A DNA stretch of 22,982 nt from DASRVA01 sp050732935 (lineage in GTDB: Bacteria; Gemmatimonadota; Gemmatimonadetes; JACCXV01; JAHWKZ01). Positions within the stretch are counted from its first letter, which is position 1, and each line of letters starts with the position of its first letter. Position numbers and translations under genes: made by a program. Under the pieces are notes generated by a model, which saw only the letters and a program-made list of their open reading frames with translations, was not told where the DNA came from and made no database searches. Shown here in pieces: positions 7,150 through 14,413 of the stretch. Location: positions 1-22,982 of the forward strand of contig JBOHRW010000163.1 of NCBI GenBank assembly GCA_050732935.1. Direction: 5' to 3'.

Positions 7150-8805
7150 CTACGGGCTCGGACACTCCTCGCGGGCGGCCTCGAACTCGTCGCCTGGCTC
7201 CCAGGCCGGCGGCGTGGGCGCCTCGGCAACCGCGTAGCCGATCCGGAACAGAAGCCGCGCGTCCTCGACCTGCCCGCTCAGGTCCCACTCGGGAGTGACT
7301 TCGTCTCCCGGCTGGTGGTACAGCGTCTCGATCCACTCGTTCTGCCGCTCCGCACCCCAGCCCTCCGGTCTTCCCACGATCTCGACGCCTTCGTCGAGAT
7401 AGAGCGCCGGCACCCCGATTTTGGCGAAGTTGAACTGGTCGGACCGGTAGAAGTACCCGCGGTCGGGAAACTCCTCGGGCTTGACGGTTCGGCCCTGCTC
7501 GGCGGCGAAACGGTCCAGCCGGCGGTCGAGATCGGACTTTCCGCGCCCGATCTGCCGGACGTCCTCCGATCGACCGAAGATGCTGCCGCCGTCCAGGTTG
7601 ATGTTGGCGACGAGCTGGCAAGCGGGGATCGGCGGGTGCTTCGCCAGGTACTCCGAGCCCAGGAGCCCCTGCTCTTCGGCCCCCACGGCGGCGAACAGAA
7701 TCGACCGCGACGGGGCCTCGGGAAGGGCGGCGAATGCCCGGGCGATCGCGAGCATCGAGGCCGTGCCCAGCGCGTTGTCGCGGGCGCCGTTGTAGATCGA
7801 GTCGCCGTCGACGGGATTGCCGATCCCGAGATGATCGTAGTGGGCGGTGTAGAGGACCGTGGTGTCGCTCGATTCGGGATCGGAGCCATGCAGCCGTCCG
7901 AGCACGTTCGCGGTCTCGGTCGTGTCGAGAGCGGTCGTGAACGCGAGGTCGATCGTCACGCCGAGCGGCACGGGCTCGAAACCGGGCTCCTGAGCGGTCG
8001 CCTCGAGCTGGTCGAGATCGTGCCCGCCGAATTCGGCCAACCGGGCCGCGGCCTCATGGGTCAGCCAGCCGCGGACGCCGATCCGTGGCTCGTCGGGTGG
8101 GGCGGGCAGCTCGAACTCGGTCCCGCCAAAGCTGGACTGAACGACCTGCCAGGGATAGCCCGCCGAAGGGGTCGTGTGGATGACGAACGCCCCGGCCGCC
8201 CCTTTCTCGGCGGCGATCTCGTACTTGTAGGTCCAGCGGCCGTAATAAAGTCGCGTGTCGCCCGCGAAGCGGTCGCCGGTCGGGTCGTTGTTGAGGAAGA
8301 CAAGGATCTTCCCCGCGACGTCCGCGTCCTTGTAGTCGTCCCACTCCTCCTCGGGGGCGACGATCCCGTAGCCCACGAACACGACCTCGGCGCCTCGAAT
8401 CTCGGTTTGCGCGGTCTGGCGGCCGGCCGCGCCCACCCATTCGGTCCCGTACTCGAATCCGAGCGCTTCGCCGTCGGGGCCCGCCACGCGCAAGGTCTCG
8501 GGCATGGCCGAGGTGAGGCTCACGAGCTCGAAGGGCTGGAGCCACGAGTCGTCAGAGGCGGCGGGCTCGAGGCCGAGGGACTCCATCTCGGCGACGAGGT
8601 AGCGCTGGGCGATCCTCTCGCCCGGGGATCCGGGGCCGCGACCTCCCAGCGAGTCGTCGGAGAGGGCCCGCGTGTGCTCGAGGATCAGCTCTTCGGTGAT
8701 CGCCGCCGCGGCGCTATCGGCGTGCGGGAGGGCGGGCTCCTGCGCCTGAAGGGACCCGGGGGAGAGGATCGCGAGGATCGCGAGCGTGATCGAGCATGCG
8801 CGCAC
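7150..8805 (-). CDS. Secreted M28 family metallopeptidase with PA domain
   Basis: A 551-aa exported zinc aminopeptidase/carboxypeptidase-like enzyme. The N-terminus is a signal peptide ending at about SLQA before QEPALP. Residues about 130-260 contain the inserted PA-type domain (VFVGYGIVAPEEEWDDYKDADVAGKI is typical). The catalytic part has the co-catalytic zinc ligands H322 (TAHYDHLG), D343 (NGARDN), E377-E378 (GAEEQG), D405 (NINLDGG) and a final His in LYHQPGDE. The arginine in NGARDN replaces the more common D or E, but the bridging Asp is kept. The start is GTG at 8805, with no clear ribosome-binding site, and it gives a good signal peptide. The enzyme likely degrades peptides outside the cytoplasm for nutrition. 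It is divergent from the sensor-domain gene. Confidence 0.9.
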   Translation of the reverse strand: MRACSITLAILAILSPGSLQAQEPALPHADSAAAAITEELILEHTRALSDDSLGGRGPGSPGERIAQRYLVAEMESLGLEPAASDDSWLQPFELVSLTSAMPETLRVAGPDGEALGFEYGTEWVGAAGRQTAQTEIRGAEVVFVGYGIVAPEEEWDDYKDADVAGKILVFLNNDPTGDRFAGDTRLYYGRWTYKYEIAAEKGAAGAFVIHTTPSAGYPWQVVQSSFGGTEFELPAPPDEPRIGVRGWLTHEAAARLAEFGGHDLDQLEATAQEPGFEPVPLGVTIDLAFTTALDTTETANVLGRLHGSDPESSDTTVLYTAHYDHLGIGNPVDGDSIYNGARDNALGTASMLAIARAFAALPEAPSRSILFAAVGAEEQGLLGSEYLAKHPPIPACQLVANINLDGGSIFGRSEDVRQIGRGKSDLDRRLDRFAAEQGRTVKPEEFPDRGYFYRSDQFNFAKIGVPALYLDEGVEIVGRPEGWGAERQNEWIETLYHQPGDEVTPEWDLSGQVEDARLLFRIGYAVAEAPTPPAWEPGDEFEAAREECPSP

Positions 8806-8831
8806 GAACCGGAGGGTAGTCCGCTCGAGGG

Positions 8832-8852
8832 CCCCCCGCCAGGGAAGGGGGG
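8832..8852. other. Six-base G/C hairpin in divergent intergenic region
   Basis: CCCCCC (8832-8837) and GGGGGG (8847-8852) can pair across a nine-base loop in the 104-bp region between the divergent M28 and sensor-domain genes. No clear -35/-10 pair could be recognised here. Role unknown. Confidence 0.25.
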
Positions 8853-8909
8853 TGAAACCGCCGCGCCGTGGGCCTCGTAGGGGCCGGCAGATCCTTGGAG
8901 GAGGGAGCG

Positions 8910-9623
8910 ATGAGGACCAGCCCTTATACCGTGATGCGAACCCGCCCCCTGCGCGGATTCTTCGGCGTCGTGGCGTGGCGCCAGACCTACCTCAACATCC
9001 TGTACCTCTTGCTGGGTTTCCCCCTGGGTCTCGCCTACTTCATTTTCTATGTCGTCGGCGGGTCGCTCGGGGTGGGGCTGTTCGTGCTGCTGATCGGCGC
9101 GGTCCTGTTGCTGCTGCTCGTCCTGGCCGCTCAGTGGCTGGGAGCGTTCGAGCGGCTGCTGGCGGTCCATGTCCTGGATGTCCCGATCCTCCCCGGCCAT
9201 ACGGCGTGGCGTGATGGCGAGAGCCTCGGCCGCTACCTGAAGGCGGCGCTCCGAAATCGCACGACATGGACCGGCCTCGTCTACCTTCTCGCCAAGTTTC
9301 CGCTCGGGCTGGCGAGCTGGCTCGTCGTCGTGGTGGCCGGCTCGGTCACGCTGGCCCTGATCGGCGCACCGCTCGCGGACGCATTCGGCGACGACATCAA
9401 CGTCTGGACCTGGCGTCCCGAGACGATGGGCGAGCTCCTGCTCGTTTCGCTGATCGGCCTGGCGCTGGTCGTTCCGGTGCTCCACTTGTTCAATGGACTC
9501 GCCTGGCTCTGGGGCCGATTCGCCCGACTGATGCTGGGAGGGCCGCGTCCGGCGGAGCCGCATCGTGCGGCCGGAATCCCCGCCACGCTGAACGGTCTGC
9601 CGAACCCGCTGGCAGCCGTCTAG
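8910..9623 (+). CDS. Sensor domain-containing integral membrane protein
   Basis: A 237-aa membrane protein resembling the putative sensor domain family (PF13796), normally found at the N-terminus of histidine kinases or alone beside two-component genes. The ATG at 8910 follows GGAGGAGGGAGC. The protein has two similar halves. Each starts with a conserved T-Y/W tract (RQTYLNILYLLLGFPLGLA and RTTWTGLVYLLAKFPLGLA) and continues into a second hydrophobic segment, so it has four long membrane segments and looks like an internal duplication. No kinase or response regulator follows; the next gene is convergent. Ligand and output are unknown. Confidence 0.75.
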   Translation: MRTSPYTVMRTRPLRGFFGVVAWRQTYLNILYLLLGFPLGLAYFIFYVVGGSLGVGLFVLLIGAVLLLLLVLAAQWLGAFERLLAVHVLDVPILPGHTAWRDGESLGRYLKAALRNRTTWTGLVYLLAKFPLGLASWLVVVVAGSVTLALIGAPLADAFGDDINVWTWRPETMGELLLVSLIGLALVVPVLHLFNGLAWLWGRFARLMLGGPRPAEPHRAAGIPATLNGLPNPLAAV

Positions 9624-9660
9624 GGCAGCTCCGACACCGCTCCACCCGAACCGCACCGGA

Positions 9661-9682
9661 GGCCCGGATGGGCCCCGGGCCC
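9661..9682. terminator. GC-rich inverted repeats between convergent genes
   Basis: GGCCC (9661-9665) pairs with GGGCC (9670-9674) across GGAT, and the following GGGCCCCGGGCCC tract (9670-9682) offers further pairing. It lies in the 66-bp gap between the sensor-domain and TPR genes. No T-run is present, so a terminator role is only possible. Confidence 0.25.
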
Positions 9683-9689
9683 GCTCCCG

Positions 9690-11069
9690 TCAGACGCCCG
9701 ACCGGCTGTAGGAGAACTCGGACTCCTCGAGGACGGCGGCCAGATCCGGTCGATCAACGAGAATCGCGTCAGCGTAGGGGAGGAGCATGTCCCTTTCCTC
9801 GATCGCCCGGTCGAGCCACTCTCGCATACGAGCGGTGTCGCCCAGCGAGCCGTGCACGAGAGCGACTCGGCTGGCCGGCACGTACGAGCTCTCGGCGAGG
9901 ACGTCGAGCTGATCCAGAACCGCCCGGGCGGCTCCGACCTCGCCGGCGAGCCCGTACGCGTAGCCAAGGAGTCCCAGGACGCGCGGCTGCTGGCCGCTCA
10001 TCGCCACCGCCCGCTCGAGCGCGCCCAGCGCCGGTTCGGTCTGTCCTATCCGGAGCCGGGCCAAGCCGAGAATCAGATGGCCCTGGGTGAACTCGGGATC
10101 GAGCTCGAACGATCGCTGGGCTTCGGTGACGGCCATCTCGGGGCGGCCGGCGCAATAGGCGATCCAGCCCGCCGCCGCGTAGAGGATCGGCGAGAGAGGG
10201 TCTCCCCGCTGGGCCAGCCGGATCCCGGAGAGCGCATCGTCGAAGCGTCGGCAGGCCGCGAGGTGGAGGGCGAACCAGTGGTGGGCGGTGGCATAGCCGG
10301 GGCTCAGCTCCAGCGCGCGACGGAAGGATCGGTCGGCCGCCTCGGCGTCCCAGTCGAACAGGAAGTGGATGGCCCCGAGGGAGGCATGGGCGCCAGCCAG
10401 GGAATCGTCGAGTTCGAGGGCCTTGAGGATGGCTTCACGGGCGGCCGCCGCGACCTCGCGGGGCTTGGCGCTCGCGTATTCGACGAGCAGAAGCCTCGCA
10501 TCGGCGAGCCCTGTGTAGGCCTGTGCGTAGCCAGCGTCGGCCTCGATCGCCCGCTCGAAATAGTCGATCGCCCGATGGAGCCCGTCCGCGGTCCTGCGGT
10601 TCCAGAAGTAACGACCCTTGAGGTAGCACTCGTAGGCCTCGGGCCGTGGCGGAGCGATGGCACGTACTCCTGCCGCGCGGATGTCGAAGACCTCGGCGAT
10701 CTGGGAGACGATGTCGTCGCCGATCGCCGGGAGGTCATCCATCGACCGCTCGTAGCTACCCGACCAGAGCGGCGTCCCCGTGCCGGTGTCGAGCAGACGC
10801 ACCGCTACCCGCAGGGACTCTCCGGTCCGCCGGACGCTGCCCTGAACGACGGCCGAGACACCGAGCTCCGTCGCGATCTTCTCCAGGCTCTCGGTTTCGC
10901 TCTCGAAGCGCGAGGCGGACGCGGGGGCGATCACGTGGACGCCCTCGAGCCGACACGCGCGGGCAAAGATCTCCTCGGAGAGCCCGTGGGCCAGATACTC
11001 GTCACCGGTGTCCGCCTCCGGATGGGCGAAGGGCAGGATCGCGAGGGAGGGGCGTCCATCGGCCGGCAT
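9690..11069 (-). CDS. TolB-like N-terminal domain plus TPR repeat protein
   Basis: A 459-aa protein. Residues 8-130 match the TolB-like/FlgO-like domain that usually sits between an N-terminal effector and TPRs in adenylate-cyclase-like, CadC-like or kinase proteins: SLAILPFAHP, YLAHGLSEEIFARA, VQGSVRRTGESLRVAVRLLD, LWSGSYER. Residues about 145-440 hold at least seven tetratricopeptide repeats, with typical Y-F-RAIE, A-LGAIHF, A-SFRRALELSPGYATAHHW and SFELDPEF-QGHL patterns. The first residues MPADGRPSLAIL leave no room for a DNA-binding or kinase head, so only the scaffold is present. The upstream ribosome site is weak (GTAGG). It may work as a protein-protein scaffold. It lies 62 bp after the phosphodiesterase gene and could be the third gene of the P450 operon. 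Confidence 0.8.
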   Translation of the reverse strand: MPADGRPSLAILPFAHPEADTGDEYLAHGLSEEIFARACRLEGVHVIAPASASRFESETESLEKIATELGVSAVVQGSVRRTGESLRVAVRLLDTGTGTPLWSGSYERSMDDLPAIGDDIVSQIAEVFDIRAAGVRAIAPPRPEAYECYLKGRYFWNRRTADGLHRAIDYFERAIEADAGYAQAYTGLADARLLLVEYASAKPREVAAAAREAILKALELDDSLAGAHASLGAIHFLFDWDAEAADRSFRRALELSPGYATAHHWFALHLAACRRFDDALSGIRLAQRGDPLSPILYAAAGWIAYCAGRPEMAVTEAQRSFELDPEFTQGHLILGLARLRIGQTEPALGALERAVAMSGQQPRVLGLLGYAYGLAGEVGAARAVLDQLDVLAESSYVPASRVALVHGSLGDTARMREWLDRAIEERDMLLPYADAILVDRPDLAAVLEESEFSYSRSGV

Positions 11070-11131
11070 GGTGTGAACCTACCGTCGAGATTGGAGCCGT
11101 CGAGATCGAGCAGCGTCGTGGCGCTTCCGCT

Positions 11132-12541
11132 TCACGAGTCGTCGTGCTGCGAGCGATCCCGGTCTTCGAGCCCGAGCCACGGATACGCCTGGTCGGCCGG
11201 GATCCAGGGCGGGGTCCGCTCCACGCTGGAAGCCAGGAAGCCCACCGAGGAAGAGTATCGGGCCGAGCCATGCGTGCCCTGGATTTCGATCAGGCGGTCG
11301 AAGAGCGCGCTCCCGTAGTGCCAGTCGTCCTTCAGGCTGACCAGCACATCGGCCGGATTCTGGGTGTGGTCGAGGAGCGCGCGGCGGACGCGCTCCTGCA
11401 GCATCGGGTACTCGTCCACCGGCCGGTCGAGGGGGTCGGGGGACCCCGCGGCGTCGACGGCCCCGATCCGTAGCTCGGTCGTGTCGACAGGCCCGCCCCG
11501 GCCCGGCTCGCCGCTTCGCTCGACGCCCGAGTCAGGGTTGCCCGCCCGCCAGACGGCGAAGTCGGCGCCCTCCTGGACCACGATCGCCCGCGCGACCGCC
11601 TCCTCCTGCCCGGGGGCCGTGTAGAGCTGGATCGAGCCGACGAGTCCATAGGCCGGGGCCACGACGTCGCTCGTGTCCCGGATGGCGTCGGTCAGGCGGA
11701 AGCCCGCCGGCTCGAGGGCCGCAGGCAGATCGAAGAGCCGGCTCGGCGTCTCGCTCATCGCGTGGTCGCTCAGGAGGACGATCCGGTTGCGGGCGCCTCC
11801 GGCGGCCAGGTAGCGCTCGAGTACGCTTTCTACCCGCAACAGGTGCGCCCGCAGGGCCTCCCGACCGCCGACGTGGCCCAGAGCATCGGTCGAGCCCATG
11901 TAGAGAACGAGCTCGGTGTCGTCCTCGCCCACCGGATCCGAGGCGCCACGAGCGTAGTCCATCAGGATCTCCTCGATCCGGAGGAGTTCCGCTTCTCGCA
12001 CCCGGTCGGGGAGGTAGAACACGAAAGCCCCCCAGAGACGGGGCTCTTCCCAGTCGAACGCGTCGTGGAAGGGGGCGATTTCCTTGTACTCCCCGGTCAG
12101 CCTCTCCCACGCCCCCCCGCCGAAGGCGTCCCGCTCGGGATCGAAGTAGTAGTCCTCGTAGCCGAGCGGCGGAGGCGTCCGCAGGATTGCGGTGAACCCG
12201 ACGTTGGTGAGCGAGGGAAAGGGCGCTACGAGGCGGCTGGCCGGGAAGAACGCCCGGAAATGCCCTTCGCGCTGGAGATCGGCGAAGAGCTCGTGCGGGA
12301 TCGCGTCGATCGCCAGGACGACGGTCCGTGCCGGGTCCGAGCCGGGCTCGGGGGCGCGGACCTCGGTCGCGCCGTCCGGACCGATCATCCTCCACAGGTC
12401 GATGCGCCCGTCCCCGTCCTCGTCGATCTCCGCGATCCGGCTCTCCCCCGGAGGAGTCGATCGGCATGCGCCGATGAGCGGCGAGACCAGGGCGAGGACG
12501 GCGGCCAGGATCGAGGCGCGCGCCGCGAAGCCCCCGCTCAC
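11132..12541 (-). CDS. Lipoprotein type I phosphodiesterase / nucleotide pyrophosphatase-like (alkaline phosphatase superfamily)
   Basis: A 469-aa predicted lipoprotein. Its GTG start (12541) overlaps the P450 stop by GTGA, so the two genes are translationally coupled. The signal ends at LIGAC (C26). A short calcium-loop-like motif DEDGDGRID (40-48) follows, then the phosphodiesterase fold: metal Asp D79 in VLAIDAIP, nucleophile T112 in FPSLTNVGF, MGSTDALGHVGG carrying metal ligands, and LLSDHAMSETPSR with the DH pair. This family hydrolyses phosphodiester or phosphoanhydride bonds (nucleotides, lipids or cell-surface phosphodiesters) outside the cytoplasm. The substrate is unknown. The downstream TolB/TPR gene is 62 bp away on the same strand. 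Confidence 0.82.
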   Translation of the reverse strand: MSGGFAARASILAAVLALVSPLIGACRSTPPGESRIAEIDEDGDGRIDLWRMIGPDGATEVRAPEPGSDPARTVVLAIDAIPHELFADLQREGHFRAFFPASRLVAPFPSLTNVGFTAILRTPPPLGYEDYYFDPERDAFGGGAWERLTGEYKEIAPFHDAFDWEEPRLWGAFVFYLPDRVREAELLRIEEILMDYARGASDPVGEDDTELVLYMGSTDALGHVGGREALRAHLLRVESVLERYLAAGGARNRIVLLSDHAMSETPSRLFDLPAALEPAGFRLTDAIRDTSDVVAPAYGLVGSIQLYTAPGQEEAVARAIVVQEGADFAVWRAGNPDSGVERSGEPGRGGPVDTTELRIGAVDAAGSPDPLDRPVDEYPMLQERVRRALLDHTQNPADVLVSLKDDWHYGSALFDRLIEIQGTHGSARYSSSVGFLASSVERTPPWIPADQAYPWLGLEDRDRSQHDDS

Positions 12542-13881
12542 CGGCGACCCCGCACGACCGCCCGCAAACCGCCCGTCGGGCGCAGCGTGATGCTGGCCAT
12601 CGGCGTCGGTCGCTCGGCGCCCCACTCGAGCCGGAAGCGCTGGGCGATCGTGGCCACGATCAGGACGAGCTCCATGCGCGCGAACTCGCGGCCGATGCAC
12701 ATGCGCGGTCCGCTTCCGAAAGGCAGGTACGCGTGGCGGGGAAGCTCCATCTCGAAGCTCTCCGTCCAGCGATCGGGATCGAAGCGGAGCGGGTCCGGAT
12801 AGAAGCGCGGATCCCGGTGGAGGACCCACGGGAAGACAAAGAGGGTCGTCCCGGCGGGGACGGGCCAGCCGAGGATCTCGTCGTCCTCCAGCGCCTCGCG
12901 GCCGAACGAGTAGGCCGGCGGGTAGATCCGCATCGACTCTTTGACGACGCGCTCGGTGTAGGGGAGGCGACGCAGGTCCAGGACGCCCGGGGGTCGTCCG
13001 TTCAGCGCAATGTCCGCCTCTTCCTCGAGCCGCGACGCGACCTCCGGGTGCTGCGAGAGAAGAAACCACGTCCACGTGAGGGCGAGGGCGGTGGTCTCGT
13101 GCCCGGCGAGGAGCATCGTGATCGTCTCGTCGCGCAGCTGCTTCTCGTCCATCGGACGACCGTCCTCGTCCCGGACCTGCATCAGCGCCGAGAGGAGATC
13201 GCCACGGTCGTGCCCGTCCCGGTGCTCGTCGATGATCCGGTAGACGAGACGGTCCATGCGGTTGACGGCCCGCCGGTACCGCCGGTTTCCCGCGGTCGGG
13301 ACCCAGTCGGGGACCAGGACGGGCCGCCGGATCCGCCGTGCGATCTCCTCGATCCCGGTGTCGAACGCTCGGGCGATCTCCGCGATGTCGCCCGTCACCT
13401 CCGCGTCGAAGAGGGTCTTGGCGACGACGCGAAAGGTGATCGAGGTCATCTCGCCCCGGACATCGCGTTCCTCGCCGTCCTTCCAGCCGTCCAGCCGGTC
13501 GATGGTATAGTCGACCATGATCCTCGCGTATTCCGCGATCCGCTCGTGATGAAAGGCCGGCTGGACCAGTCGCCGCTGGCGGAGCCAGTCGTCGCCTTCG
13601 TTGGTGAGGAGCCCCTTTCCGAAGATCGCGTCCACCTTGCGCCAGAAGAACGTGTGCTTGATGAAGTTTCGCTGGTTCGTGACGAGGACCCGCTCGACCG
13701 CCGCTGGAGAGCTCAGCAGATACGCCGTCCGGTTGACCACGCGGAACCGCGCGACGTCACCGAACTCGCGCGCCAGACGGGTCGCGAACCCCAGCGTGTC
13801 CCCCGCGAACTCGCGCAGGTTGCCGAGGACGGGGTGACCGGAAGGGCCGGGAGGAACGGCGGATCGAGTCGGAAGATTCAT
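12538..13881 (-). CDS. Cytochrome P450 monooxygenase
   Basis: A complete 447-aa cytoplasmic P450. The I-helix oxygen-activation motif LLAGHETTALALTW, the ExxR motif at E315-R318 (KESMRIYPP) and the heme loop FGSGPRMCIGREFA with ligand C395 are all intact, and the usual length is kept. The N-terminus has the PPGPSGHPVLGNL proline-rich hinge without a membrane anchor, as in soluble bacterial P450s that act on fatty acids or terpenoids. No dedicated ferredoxin or reductase is adjacent; a generic redox partner must supply electrons. The ATG at 13881 has GAGGC upstream. It is divergent from the BlaI-family repressor with only 140 bp between start codons, so the operators there may control it. The substrate is not predictable. 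Confidence 0.93.
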   Translation of the reverse strand: MNLPTRSAVPPGPSGHPVLGNLREFAGDTLGFATRLAREFGDVARFRVVNRTAYLLSSPAAVERVLVTNQRNFIKHTFFWRKVDAIFGKGLLTNEGDDWLRQRRLVQPAFHHERIAEYARIMVDYTIDRLDGWKDGEERDVRGEMTSITFRVVAKTLFDAEVTGDIAEIARAFDTGIEEIARRIRRPVLVPDWVPTAGNRRYRRAVNRMDRLVYRIIDEHRDGHDRGDLLSALMQVRDEDGRPMDEKQLRDETITMLLAGHETTALALTWTWFLLSQHPEVASRLEEEADIALNGRPPGVLDLRRLPYTERVVKESMRIYPPAYSFGREALEDDEILGWPVPAGTTLFVFPWVLHRDPRFYPDPLRFDPDRWTESFEMELPRHAYLPFGSGPRMCIGREFARMELVLIVATIAQRFRLEWGAERPTPMASITLRPTGGLRAVVRGRR

Positions 13882-13929
13882 TGCGATCGAGCCTCATGCT
13901 ACAACAACCCGGTACTCTCAGCAGGGCTC

Positions 13930-13959
13930 TTGACAGGGTCCGCGGTAATGTGCTAGAAT
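13930..13959 (+). promoter_or_regulatory. Sigma-70-like promoter of the BlaI-family operon
   Basis: TTGACA (13930-13935) is a perfect -35 box, followed after 18 bp by TAGAAT (13954-13959) as -10. The -10 box lies inside the first palindromic operator, an arrangement expected for autorepression. The start codon of the repressor is 63 bp downstream. Confidence 0.7.
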
Positions 13960-13966
13960 CCCAGCA
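13951..13966. promoter_or_regulatory. Operator-like palindrome 1
   Basis: TGCTAGAATCCCAGCA is a 16-bp imperfect palindrome: halves TGCTAG and CCAGCA match at five of six positions with a four-base centre. It overlaps the -10 box. Its size and symmetry equal those of the second palindrome, so both are probably bound by the dimeric BlaI-like repressor. Confidence 0.6.
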
Positions 13967-13969
13967 TAG

Positions 13970-13985
13970 TGCTGATATTTCAGCA
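13970..13985. promoter_or_regulatory. Operator-like palindrome 2
   Basis: TGCTGATATTTCAGCA is a perfect palindrome in its six-base arms (TGCTGA/TCAGCA) with the four-base centre TATT. Its centre is 19 bp from that of palindrome 1, just under two helical turns. It lies just downstream of the -10 box. A further TCAGCA half-site is at 13918-13923 and a TGCTAC at 13897-13902, toward the P450 gene. Confidence 0.6.
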
Positions 13986-14021
13986 GACATTCCGATCCGC
14001 AGCTCATCAACGGAGGTCCGC

Positions 14022-14411
14022 ATGCCCGGGAAATCGCTGAGCGAGTTGAGCCCGCGGGAGCGCCAGATGGTGGATGCGCTTTACCGGCTCGGCCGCGCCA
14101 CGGTCCGCGAGGTCATCGATGCCATCGACGACCCGCCGAGCTATTCCGCCGTCCGCGCCACCCTGCGCGTGCTCGAGGAGAAGGGAATCGTGCGCCACGA
14201 ACAGGACGGGCCGCGGTACGTGTATCTGCCGGTCGTCCAGCGCGAGACAGCCCGCCGACAGGCCCTGCGCCGCCTGGTGCAGACGTTCTTCGATGGATCG
14301 GCCGAGCAGGCGGCCGTGACGCTCCTCAGGATGTCGGACGGTGAGGTCTCCGAGGACGAAATGGAGCGGATCGTCGGACGCATTCGACAGGCTCGCAACG
14401 GAGGCAGGTGA
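14022..14411 (+). CDS. BlaI/MecI/CopY family transcriptional repressor
   Basis: A 129-aa winged-helix repressor. The ATG at 14022 has CGGAGG seven bases upstream and starts at MPGKSLSELSPRERQMV; the longer in-frame start at 13881 would cover the promoter and operators and is rejected. The winged helix covers residues about 8-75: LGRATVREVIDAIDDPPSYSAVRATLRVLEEKGIVRHEQDGPRYVYLP. A C-terminal dimerisation helix follows with LRRLVQTFFDGSAEQAA, the region where BlaI proteins are cut by their partner protease. It should bind as a dimer to the palindromes upstream and repress its own operon. The next gene encodes the matching M56 protease. Beta-lactam response is not implied, because no beta-lactamase is near and the partner sensor is different. 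Confidence 0.92.
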   Translation: MPGKSLSELSPRERQMVDALYRLGRATVREVIDAIDDPPSYSAVRATLRVLEEKGIVRHEQDGPRYVYLPVVQRETARRQALRRLVQTFFDGSAEQAAVTLLRMSDGEVSEDEMERIVGRIRQARNGGR

Positions 14412-14413
14412 AC

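Noticed and set aside
7138..8880. A 580-residue open frame antisense to the M28 peptidase
   Set aside because: No family motifs; rich in R, G, E and V as expected for an antisense shadow, while the M28 frame has all catalytic residues.
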